From Candidatus Cryptobacteroides merdavium (GTDB lineage: Bacteria; Bacteroidota; Bacteroidia; Bacteroidales; UBA932), in the NCBI GenBank assembly GCA_017694755.1, contig JADIMO010000095.1, positions 1 to 56,250 on the forward strand: 56,250 bases of DNA, in the 5' to 3' direction. The position numbers and the translations under genes are program-made. The notes beneath the pieces are model-generated. The model had not been told where the DNA came from. It ran no database searches and saw only the letters and a list, made by a program, of their open reading frames with translations. Positions 26,365 to 33,636 of this stretch are shown one piece after another; position 1 is the stretch's first letter, and each line of letters begins with the position of its first letter.

Positions 26365-28815
26365 ATGAAAACCAGATATTATATCATGTCCCTTATGGCC
26401 GGGCTCATGTCCGCCGCATCGGCCGGCCTGCACATTTCCGCACAGGAGACCCGGGACTTCAGCTTTATCCGCGGCATAGAGCCTTATTCGGTGAAGATGA
26501 TGCTTTCCGAGATGGCACGGAATCCTGATGCCACCTGGCTCGACGGCCGTCAGGGGCAGTGCAAATGGAACTACACCACCGGACTGGAACTCCTTTCGTT
26601 CCTCGATGTGGCTGAAAGATATGACCTTGACTATCCTGTGGACTATGTGCGCAGCTGGGCTGACACCATGGCCACGGAAGACGGCGCGGTCTGGAAATAC
26701 AAGAAGGAGGCCTATAATGTGGACCATATCTGCCCTGCCAGGATATATTACAGACTGTATGATGAGTTCCGGGACCAGAAATACCGCCGTGTCCTCCGCA
26801 AGATAAGGGAGCAGATCGACACCCAGCCGAGGACCGGGGACGGGATCTTCTGGCACAAGCAGATATATCCGCATCAGGTCTGGCTTGACGGCCTGTATAT
26901 GGCCCAGCCTTTCTATGCGGAATATACAAAGAGGTTTTCACCAAAGTCCGAAAGGGATTCCCTTTTCCGTGATATAGCCGGACATTTCAAGGGGGCTGCA
27001 AAGCACACATACGACCCTGTAACCGGTCTCTTCCGCCATGCCTGGGACGAATCCCGCTCCATGTTCTGGGCCGATACCCTTTCCGGACAGTCATCCCATG
27101 CATGGGGCAGGGCCTGCGGCTGGTATGCCATTGCATTGGCGGAGACCCTTGACTATTTCCCGGAGAAGCATCCCGACAGGAAGGAGCTCATCGGACAGTT
27201 CCGTTATCTCATGGACGCGGTACGGAAATATGCAGACCCTGTCACCGGGATGTGGTATCAGGTACTGGACTCGCCGGGCAGGGAAGGAAACTATCTTGAA
27301 GCGACAGCTTCTTCCATGTTTGTCTATGCGGCATTGAAAGGTGTCCGCATGGGTTATCTGGACAGTTCGTGGAGGGAGTATTCACGGGATCTTTACAACC
27401 GTTTCGTGGATACTTTCGTCAGGGAAAATCCTGACGGTACCATTTCCCTCACATCGTGCTGCTCGGTGGCCGGACTCGGCGGCAAGGAGATGCGTGACGG
27501 CACATACGCATATTATCTCAGCGAGCCTGTCATTGACAATGACTGCAAGGGCGTCGGACCGTTCATCTGGGCCTCCCTTGAATATGAGGCTGCGTTCAAT
27601 ATTGATTATATATTTGATGGGCAATATATTGCCGGAGGTCTGCCTGTGTCGGAGGATTTCGCCCGTATCCCTGCATTTGACGGAGCCCTCGGAGGCGGAA
27701 TGTACACTGCAGGAGGCCGTGGCGGAAAGGAATATGTGGTCACATCCCTTGAGGACAGCGAGGAGGAGGGCACTTTCAGGCATGCCGTGAGGGCTGAAGG
27801 ACCAAGGATCGTGAAATTTGCCGTCAGCGGGGACATCCATCTGAAATCCACCCTTAAGATAGAAGATCCGCATATAACCATTCTCGGACAGACGGCTCCA
27901 GGCGAAGGCATCACCATCCGCGACCACGGGGTGTATATCGGCACTGACGAGGTCATCATCCGCTATCTCCGTTTCCGGATGGGATCCGCTTCCAGGGATG
28001 AGAATGACGCCTTGGGTTCAAGGCATAACAACAACATCATCATCGACCATTGCTCCATCAGCTGGGCGACGGATGAAAACGCCTCTTTCTATGCCAACAG
28101 CAATGCCACCATCCAGTGGTGCATAATTTCAGAGGCTCTGAACAGTTCCATCCACAGGAAGGGAGAGCACGGCTACGGAGGCATCTGGGGCGGCCGCAAT
28201 GTCACTTTCCATCACAACATCATAGCCCACAACAACAGCCGCAACCCGCGTTTCGACCATCCTGCCGTATATGAAGGCACCGACCTGCTTTTCCGTCGGG
28301 GAACCGTCGAATTCGTCAACAATATAGTCTACAACTGGGGTATGAAAGCCATCTACGGCGGTGAGGAAGGATGGTTCAATGTCATAGGCAACCTTTTCAA
28401 GGCAGGTCCCGGCACGAAGAACCTTGACGGGAGATATGTGGAGATTTCCACTTCCGAAAGCACATCCATGATTCCCGGTTCTTTTTACATAAAGAACAAT
28501 GTCTATGATGTTTCGGCCGTAAGGGAAGGAAACTGGCTCGGCAAGAAGCCTGATGAAGGGAAAATTGAAAGATATGCTTCAGAATACGAAAATGTTTCGC
28601 CAGCAGAACCGTTTGCCTGCCGGAACCCTCTCTCTCCTGCCCCTGTAAAGAAGGAATACAAGGCAATACTGAAGTCTGCAGGGGCTTCCGCCAGCCGTGA
28701 TGCCATAGACAGCAGGATAGTAAAGGAAATAAGGACCGGCACTGCCTCATTCAAAGGCTCCGTAACCGGCATCCCGGGCATCATCGATTCCGAAAAAGAT
28801 GTGATTGCTGACTGA
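26365..28815 (+). CDS. Fusion of GH105 unsaturated uronyl hydrolase and PL1 pectate lyase
   Basis: Residues 1-24 are a signal peptide. Residues 30-415 form a GH105 (alpha/alpha)6 domain, which removes the unsaturated galacturonic acid left at the non-reducing end after lyase action. The catalytic Asp is likely Asp 175 in QVWLDGLYMAQPFY, with GRACGWYAIALAETL and YLEATASSMFVYAAL as other family segments. From about residue 430 to the end is a PL1 pectate-lyase beta-helix: FDGALGGGMYTAGGRGG, IRYLRFRMGS, IIDHCSISWATDENASFY and FDHPAVY. The two domains perform consecutive steps: the lyase makes the end group that GH105 removes. It begins 28 bp after the regulator gene. The signal peptide lacks a lipobox, so it may be periplasmic. 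Confidence 0.9.
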   Translation: MKTRYYIMSLMAGLMSAASAGLHISAQETRDFSFIRGIEPYSVKMMLSEMARNPDATWLDGRQGQCKWNYTTGLELLSFLDVAERYDLDYPVDYVRSWADTMATEDGAVWKYKKEAYNVDHICPARIYYRLYDEFRDQKYRRVLRKIREQIDTQPRTGDGIFWHKQIYPHQVWLDGLYMAQPFYAEYTKRFSPKSERDSLFRDIAGHFKGAAKHTYDPVTGLFRHAWDESRSMFWADTLSGQSSHAWGRACGWYAIALAETLDYFPEKHPDRKELIGQFRYLMDAVRKYADPVTGMWYQVLDSPGREGNYLEATASSMFVYAALKGVRMGYLDSSWREYSRDLYNRFVDTFVRENPDGTISLTSCCSVAGLGGKEMRDGTYAYYLSEPVIDNDCKGVGPFIWASLEYEAAFNIDYIFDGQYIAGGLPVSEDFARIPAFDGALGGGMYTAGGRGGKEYVVTSLEDSEEEGTFRHAVRAEGPRIVKFAVSGDIHLKSTLKIEDPHITILGQTAPGEGITIRDHGVYIGTDEVIIRYLRFRMGSASRDENDALGSRHNNNIIIDHCSISWATDENASFYANSNATIQWCIISEALNSSIHRKGEHGYGGIWGGRNVTFHHNIIAHNNSRNPRFDHPAVYEGTDLLFRRGTVEFVNNIVYNWGMKAIYGGEEGWFNVIGNLFKAGPGTKNLDGRYVEISTSESTSMIPGSFYIKNNVYDVSAVREGNWLGKKPDEGKIERYASEYENVSPAEPFACRNPLSPAPVKKEYKAILKSAGASASRDAIDSRIVKEIRTGTASFKGSVTGIPGIIDSEKDVIAD

Positions 28816-28824
28816 AAATGGCGA

Positions 28825-28874
28825 TGTCTGTCTTAATTTGGGAGAATCATTGTATTTTTGCCGGACGACAGACA
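28825..28874 (+). promoter_or_regulatory. Possible internal promoter flanked by an inverted repeat
   Basis: TATTTTTG at 28853-28860 matches the -7 consensus, but no well-spaced -33 is seen. It lies between TGTCTGTC (28825-28832) and its exact complement GACAGACA (28867-28874). This may be a secondary promoter for the two downstream lyases. Confidence 0.3.
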
Positions 28875-28886
28875 AAAATAAGGAAT

Positions 28887-30722
28887 ATGAGGAGATCTGC
28901 ACATCTGCTATTTTACATTTTCTTTTTTCTGTTCCTGACAGGATGTCAGGAACATGGGCCGGAAAGCGGCATGGTGCTTTCCGTTCCGGGCAACTTTGCA
29001 GGGACTGTTTCCGGAGAAACTTCACTTACATTCTCCTGGGATCCTGTGGAAGGTGCGTCACAGTATTATGCAGCCCTGACAAATGCGTATGATGAGACAA
29101 GTGTCGGGGATCCGGTATTCGTGACGGAGTCTTCGGTTACATTCGAAGGTCTGGAGAAAGGATTTTCCTATGTGTGCCGTGTACGGGCCATAGGCGGGAT
29201 GGAATATTCGGAATTTCTGGTGTCAGATGCAGTCTATCTTCCTGATCCTGAGTATGAGTCATTCAAAATGCCTGCCTCGGAAGATGAACACGGTCTGACT
29301 CTCGCTTTTCCTGGTGCGGAAGGCGGCGGAATGCATGTCACAGGCGGACGGGGAGGAGCGGTGATCCATGTCACGAATACGAATGACAGCGGAGAAGGCT
29401 CTCTGAGGGAAGCTCTGAACACTTCCGGCTCCAGAACAGTGGTATTTGACGTTGCGGGACGGATAGACCTGCAGTCCGAACTGCGGATCAGTGAAGGGAA
29501 CCTCACCATAGCAGGTCAGACTGCCCCGGGACAGGGAATCTGCATCAGCGGCTATCCTGTAGCGGTGGATGCGGACAATGTCATCATCCGTTTCCTGCGT
29601 TTCCGCCTCGGGGATGTCAATGCCGCTTCCGCTGCAGTTACTGATACCCTTGCCTCCGTCTACGGACATTACCGTGACGGCATCATAATAGACCATTGCT
29701 CGATGTCGTGGGGACTTGACGGCTGTGCATCCTTCTATGCCAATACCGATTTCACCATGCAATGGTGCATGGTATATGAGGCTCTGAACAATCCCGTTTC
29801 TTCTGCCGGTGCAGGCCTGCATGGCATGGGCGGCATCTGGGGCGGCAAGAATGCATCATTCCATCACAACCTCCTGGCCCACAACGGCAACGGAAGCCCT
29901 CGCCTTGACTGTCCTGACATGTACGGTGACCATCTTTCCACCCACAGGGGAAATGTGGACATCCGCAACAATGTGATATACAACTGGGGCAGCAATTCCA
30001 TGTATGGCGGAGAAGACGGTTCATTCAATGTAATTGACAATTATTTCAAGCCGGGACCTGCATCCGAAGAGGCGGCATGGTTCGTGGATGCCTGGTGGTA
30101 TTCTCCGGAATATTCTTCCGGTACTGATTATCCTGATATTCATGTCAGCGGCAACTGGCACTCCGGAAACTACGCCTCCGCCATAAATTCGGACAATTCC
30201 CAGGGTGTCGTATGGCGGGACCAGAGCCAGTATGGGGAGAATCCTTCCCACAGCCTGCAGACCGAGCCGTTCAAAATCCTGGCGGATGATGCAACGGCAT
30301 GTTACATGACCGCACATTCCGCTGAAGATGCCTTTACTGCCGTGACCGGATATGCCGGGGCTTCGCTCGTCCGTGACAATGCCGACACAAGGGTGGCTTC
30401 TGAGGCCATGAATGCCAATTCGTCGGCATCGGGCAGTAATGGTAGTACCGGCGGCCTGATTGATTCCCAGACAGATGCCGGAGGATGGCAGGAATATTCC
30501 GCCACTTCAGATGAACTCACTGCCGTGACGGATACGGACGGTGACGGAATGCCGGATGCATTTGAAACTGAATACAGTCTTGATCCGTCAAATGCCTCTG
30601 ATGCATCTTCCATGACGCTTGACAACCACGGCCGTTACACCAATCTGGAGATGTATCTACATTGGCTTGTGCGCGACATTGTTTCCGCACAGGGTGTAAA
30701 CGGTACATATACTGAACTGTAA
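28887..30722 (+). CDS. PL1 pectate lyase lipoprotein with N-terminal Fn3 domain
   Basis: Cleaves polygalacturonate by beta-elimination. I chose the ATG at 28887, giving a lipoprotein signal MRRSAHLLFYIFFFLFLTGC (Cys 20) and outer-membrane location; the frame is open 23 codons further upstream. A fibronectin type III domain covers about residues 30-120. The PL1 beta-helix follows with LAFPGAEGGGMHVTGGRGG, IRFLRFRLGD, IIDHCSMSWGLDGCASFY and the FHHNLLAHNG segment. Near the C-terminus VTDTDGDGMPDAFETEYSL is a calcium-binding repeat. It shares the same layout as the next gene and is probably its duplicate. It follows the GH105-PL1 gene with no terminator between. Confidence 0.9.
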   Translation: MRRSAHLLFYIFFFLFLTGCQEHGPESGMVLSVPGNFAGTVSGETSLTFSWDPVEGASQYYAALTNAYDETSVGDPVFVTESSVTFEGLEKGFSYVCRVRAIGGMEYSEFLVSDAVYLPDPEYESFKMPASEDEHGLTLAFPGAEGGGMHVTGGRGGAVIHVTNTNDSGEGSLREALNTSGSRTVVFDVAGRIDLQSELRISEGNLTIAGQTAPGQGICISGYPVAVDADNVIIRFLRFRLGDVNAASAAVTDTLASVYGHYRDGIIIDHCSMSWGLDGCASFYANTDFTMQWCMVYEALNNPVSSAGAGLHGMGGIWGGKNASFHHNLLAHNGNGSPRLDCPDMYGDHLSTHRGNVDIRNNVIYNWGSNSMYGGEDGSFNVIDNYFKPGPASEEAAWFVDAWWYSPEYSSGTDYPDIHVSGNWHSGNYASAINSDNSQGVVWRDQSQYGENPSHSLQTEPFKILADDATACYMTAHSAEDAFTAVTGYAGASLVRDNADTRVASEAMNANSSASGSNGSTGGLIDSQTDAGGWQEYSATSDELTAVTDTDGDGMPDAFETEYSLDPSNASDASSMTLDNHGRYTNLEMYLHWLVRDIVSAQGVNGTYTEL

Positions 30723-30743
30723 TCGATTGAACTGATTTATATT

Positions 30744-32612
30744 ATGAAAAACTTTCATCTGTTCTTTACCGCAGCACTGCTGCTTTTCCTGTCCGCATGT
30801 CAGGAAGAGGTGCCTGAAACTCCGGCAGGTCCTCTCCCTGCGCCTCAGAATGTGCATTGTACTGATGTCACTTCCACTTCCCTGACATTTGCATGGGATG
30901 CAGTGGATGGCGCCGAAAGATATGCCGTCAGGCTGAAAAATGCCGATGACGGCACAATAATGGTGACTGAATACGAGACCTCTTTGTCCCATGCATTCAC
31001 GGGTCTTGAAACAGGAACTTCCTACGTCTGCATGGTCCGCGCAATTGCCGGAAACCGTTTCTCGGAATTCACCTCATCTTCAGCCTATACCCCGGGCGAG
31101 AGTACTCCTGATCCCGAGCCGGAACCGGATCCTGACCCTGACCCTGACATGACCGAAGCCTACAAGGCCATGCTTATTCCGTCTGCTGAAGATGACCACG
31201 GACTCACTCTTGCCTTCCCGGGCGCTGAGGGCGGCGGCATGTACACCACCGGCGGACGCGGCGGCAGGATAATACATGTGACCAATCTGAACGACAGCGG
31301 GACAGGTTCGCTTCGAGCAGCCGTCGAGGCGACGGGGGCGAGAATCATTGTCTTTGATGTAGCCGGAATAATTGAACTCCAGTCAAAACTGAGGATCAGA
31401 AACGGCAATCTGACTATCGCCGGGCAGACTGCTCCTGGTGACGGAATCTGCATAAAGAATTATGCCACGGTAGTTGAATCGGACAATGTCATCATCAGAT
31501 TCATCCGTTTCCGCCTCGGCAACATGGTTATGTCGGGGGATGGCGAGGACTGCATTTGGGGCAGGAGGCATTCAGACATCATTCTTGACCACTGCTCGAT
31601 GTCCTGGTCTATCGACGAATGCGCATCGTTTTATGGTAATGAGAACTTTACCATGCAGTGGTGTATTATGACTGAAAGCCTCAGAAATTCCAACCATCCT
31701 AAGGGCAACCACGGCTACGGCGGCATCTGGGGCGGTGAGAATGCGTCGTTCCATCATAATATGCTGTCCAATCATGACAGCCGCAACCCTCGCTTTGACC
31801 ATCCTGAAATATATGAAAATCCGTCGGATCCCGACAAGCGCGGCAATGTTGACTATCGCAATAATGTTGTTTATAATTGGGGCAGCAACTCTACATACGG
31901 CGGAGAGGGCGGTCATTTCAATATGGTCAATAATTATTACAGGCAGGGACCGGCATCCAGAGACCGCAGGTATTTTATAGATGCGAACGGCATCTATACA
32001 TCCTCATCTAAGGATTACGGCTATCCGTATCTGTATATGGCAGGAAACTACTATTACGACTATCCGGATATGACAGCCCAGAATGGCGTCTACTGGCATG
32101 ACCACAGTACCAACATCCCTCCTGACTCAGAGAGGCTGCTGTCATCGCTGCTTCCTATTTCAGGTCCGTCGGGACAGACCGTATACACTACGACTCATTC
32201 GGCACAGGACGCTTTTGCCCGCATCTGTGAGGCAGGTGGAGCTTCATTGGTAAGGGATGCTGTGGACAAGCGTGCATGTGCAGATGCCCAGTCCGGCACT
32301 GCATCCATAACAGACGGAGGTAACGGGAGTACCGGAGGCATAATTGACACACCTTCAGCAGCCGGAGGTTGGCCGTCATATTCCGCAGACACGGAAAACG
32401 AAGCCAACGACAAGACCGACTCCGACAGCGATGGCATTCCTGACTGGTTTGAAAACAGGTTCGGGCTCAATTCCAAGGATTCATCCGATGCCGCCTCCAA
32501 GACCATCGACATCCATGGCCGTTACACCAATTTCGAGATGTACCTCCACTATCTCGTCCGCAACATCGTCGCCTCCCAGACCTCCGGCGGCACCTACACC
32601 TCCCTCGACTGA
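30744..32612 (+). CDS. PL1 pectate lyase lipoprotein with N-terminal Fn3 domain (second copy)
   Basis: Same architecture as the preceding gene: lipoprotein signal MKNFHLFFTAALLLFLSAC (Cys 19), a fibronectin type III domain (about residues 30-115), then a PL1 beta-helix and a C-terminal calcium-binding repeat (DKTDSDSDGIPDWFE). Between Fn3 and lyase there is a low-complexity linker of alternating Asp, Pro and Glu around residues 118-134, longer than in the neighbour. Lyase motifs are LAFPGAEGGGMYTTGGRGG, IRFIRFRLGN, ILDHCSMSWSIDECASFY and NPRFDHPEIY. The Arg-x-x-Asp segment NPRFDHP is shared with the GH105-PL1 fusion, while the preceding lyase has SPRLDCP there. It is the last gene of the operon; a terminator follows. 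Confidence 0.9.
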   Translation: MKNFHLFFTAALLLFLSACQEEVPETPAGPLPAPQNVHCTDVTSTSLTFAWDAVDGAERYAVRLKNADDGTIMVTEYETSLSHAFTGLETGTSYVCMVRAIAGNRFSEFTSSSAYTPGESTPDPEPEPDPDPDPDMTEAYKAMLIPSAEDDHGLTLAFPGAEGGGMYTTGGRGGRIIHVTNLNDSGTGSLRAAVEATGARIIVFDVAGIIELQSKLRIRNGNLTIAGQTAPGDGICIKNYATVVESDNVIIRFIRFRLGNMVMSGDGEDCIWGRRHSDIILDHCSMSWSIDECASFYGNENFTMQWCIMTESLRNSNHPKGNHGYGGIWGGENASFHHNMLSNHDSRNPRFDHPEIYENPSDPDKRGNVDYRNNVVYNWGSNSTYGGEGGHFNMVNNYYRQGPASRDRRYFIDANGIYTSSSKDYGYPYLYMAGNYYYDYPDMTAQNGVYWHDHSTNIPPDSERLLSSLLPISGPSGQTVYTTTHSAQDAFARICEAGGASLVRDAVDKRACADAQSGTASITDGGNGSTGGIIDTPSAAGGWPSYSADTENEANDKTDSDSDGIPDWFENRFGLNSKDSSDAASKTIDIHGRYTNFEMYLHYLVRNIVASQTSGGTYTSLD

Positions 32613-32639
32613 CACAGCAATAATATATGATACCATACC

Positions 32640-32676
32640 AAGGGCAGACTCAATTATGAGCCATGCCCTTTTTTAT
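32640..32676 (+). terminator. Intrinsic terminator of the first pectin operon
   Basis: AAGGGCA (32640-32646) pairs with TGCCCTT (32664-32670). An inner CTCA-ATTA-TGAG stem continues the hairpin, and a T run follows directly. Confidence 0.8.
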
Positions 32677-32713
32677 TGTCTGTTTTTTGTTTTTCATAAG
32701 TATTGAAACAATA

Positions 32714-32744
32714 TTTGATATATTACAATAATGTTATATATTTG
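32714..32744 (+). promoter_or_regulatory. Strong promoter of the hicA-hicB pair
   Basis: TTTG at 32714-32717, 19 bp, TATATTTG at 32737-32744: an exact consensus promoter. The expected start of transcription (about 32748-32751) is only 6-9 nt before the hicA ATG and falls inside or just after the GGAGG at 32746-32750. Confidence 0.72.
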
Positions 32745-32756
32745 CGGAGGAATGCC

Positions 32757-32939
32757 ATGAATTGGAATGATATCAGGAGGCTTGCACAGAAGAATGGATT
32801 CAGGCTTGTGATGCACGGGAAGAAACATGACATATATCGTAATGACAAGACCGGAATGACCATACAGATAGAAAGGCATTGGTCGCAGGAGATCCGTCCG
32901 GGGCTTATGCACAGGTTGAAGAAACAGATTGGATTTTGA
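32757..32939 (+). CDS. hicA: HicA-type mRNA interferase toxin
   Basis: HicA toxins are small double-stranded-RNA-binding-fold proteins that cut mRNA. I chose the ATG at 32757, giving 60 residues starting MNWNDIRRLAQKNGF; a longer frame from 32703 starts upstream of the promoter. The core reads RLVMHGKKHDIYRNDKTG, with the conserved catalytic His after the Gly-Lys-Lys turn, followed by IQIERHWSQEIRPGLM and LKKQIGF. The gene has a near-consensus GGAGG ribosome site. Its stop codon is one base before the hicB start, the standard toxin-first order of hicAB loci. Confidence 0.88.
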   Translation: MNWNDIRRLAQKNGFRLVMHGKKHDIYRNDKTGMTIQIERHWSQEIRPGLMHRLKKQIGF

Positions 32940-32940
32940 A

Positions 32941-33372
32941 ATGTCTATCGGAATTATGGAACAGCAGAAAAAATTTGTGGTGTCTGTTGAGAAGGACAGC
33001 GACGGCACCTATGTAGCTTATAACATGGATTTTTCAGACTATACCCTTTTGGGGAGGGGGAACACTGTTGCTGAGGCAAAGGCGGATTTCTGCAATTCCA
33101 TGGAAGAAGTGACCGGACTCATCAGGAGTGAAGGAAGGGAGATTCCGGAAGAGTTTGTGGCGCCTCCTGTCTTCAAATTTGACCTTTCGTCTTTGTTTGA
33201 ATATTATTCCATGATCAATGTCAGTGCATTTGCCCGTTATGTCGGAATCAATGCCGCTCTGATGAGGCAGTACAGGCAGGGAAATACCTATGTGTCGGAC
33301 AGGCAGCTGAAGAAGATTGAGGATGCCATCCACAGGTTGGGGAGCGAGCTGTCCAGCCTGACTCTCATATAA
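32941..33372 (+). CDS. hicB: HicB-family antitoxin with C-terminal DNA-binding region
   Basis: HicB antitoxins block HicA and repress their own promoter. The first half has the partly degraded RNase-H-like fold of HicB: KFVVSVEKDSDGTYVAYNMDFSDYTLLG, then GNTVAEAKADFCNSMEEV. The second half, SMINVSAFARYVGINAALMRQYRQGNTYVSDRQLKKI, looks like a helix-turn-helix of the Cro/XRE kind, as in longer HicB proteins. The start at 32941 is one base after the hicA stop; an internal ATG five codons later (MEQQKKF) is also possible. Confidence 0.85.
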   Translation: MSIGIMEQQKKFVVSVEKDSDGTYVAYNMDFSDYTLLGRGNTVAEAKADFCNSMEEVTGLIRSEGREIPEEFVAPPVFKFDLSSLFEYYSMINVSAFARYVGINAALMRQYRQGNTYVSDRQLKKIEDAIHRLGSELSSLTLI

Positions 33373-33471
33373 GTTTCAGCGGGCTTGTCACAATCTGTCA
33401 GCATGCATTATATACATTTTCTTATTGGCCGGAATCCGTTCCGGCCATTTTTCGTTACCGTACACGGAAAA

Positions 33472-33548
33472 TTTGTCCCTGTGTTAAAAAATACATGCAT
33501 TGCGACAATTTTTCGCATGTCCCATGGATATAAATGGGTAATTTCGCA
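33472..33548 (+). promoter_or_regulatory. Composite regulatory site and promoter of the susC operon
   Basis: TTTGTC (33472-33477), 21 bp, ATTGCGACAA (33499-33508), 30 bp, then TAATTTCGCA (33539-33548) as a -7 element. Order, sequence and spacing equal those upstream of the GH28 gene at 18370-18446. There is no TTTG at the -33 position, so an activator is probably required. Transcription would start near 33552, about 85 nt before the chosen susC start. Confidence 0.65.
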
Positions 33549-33554
33549 TATCCC
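33511..33554 (+). repeat. Direct repeat TTTCGCAT(G/A)TCCC in the susC promoter
   Basis: TTTCGCATGTCCC at 33511-33523 and TTTCGCATATCCC at 33542-33554 differ at one base and are 31 bp apart, about three helical turns. The second copy covers the -7 element. CCCAT (33521-33525) and ATGGG (33534-33538) form a small inverted repeat between them. Confidence 0.5.
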
Positions 33555-33636
33555 GAATAGGGCAGGCCACAAAAGAACATGATGATTAATGACAAAAATA
33601 ACCATAATGACAAGTACTAACCAAAAAAGTTCTTTT

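Noticed and set aside
31100..31150. Repeated GATCCTGACCCT-type stretch as a DNA repeat
   Set aside because: It is the coding sequence of an Asp/Pro/Glu linker in a lyase, a common protein feature.
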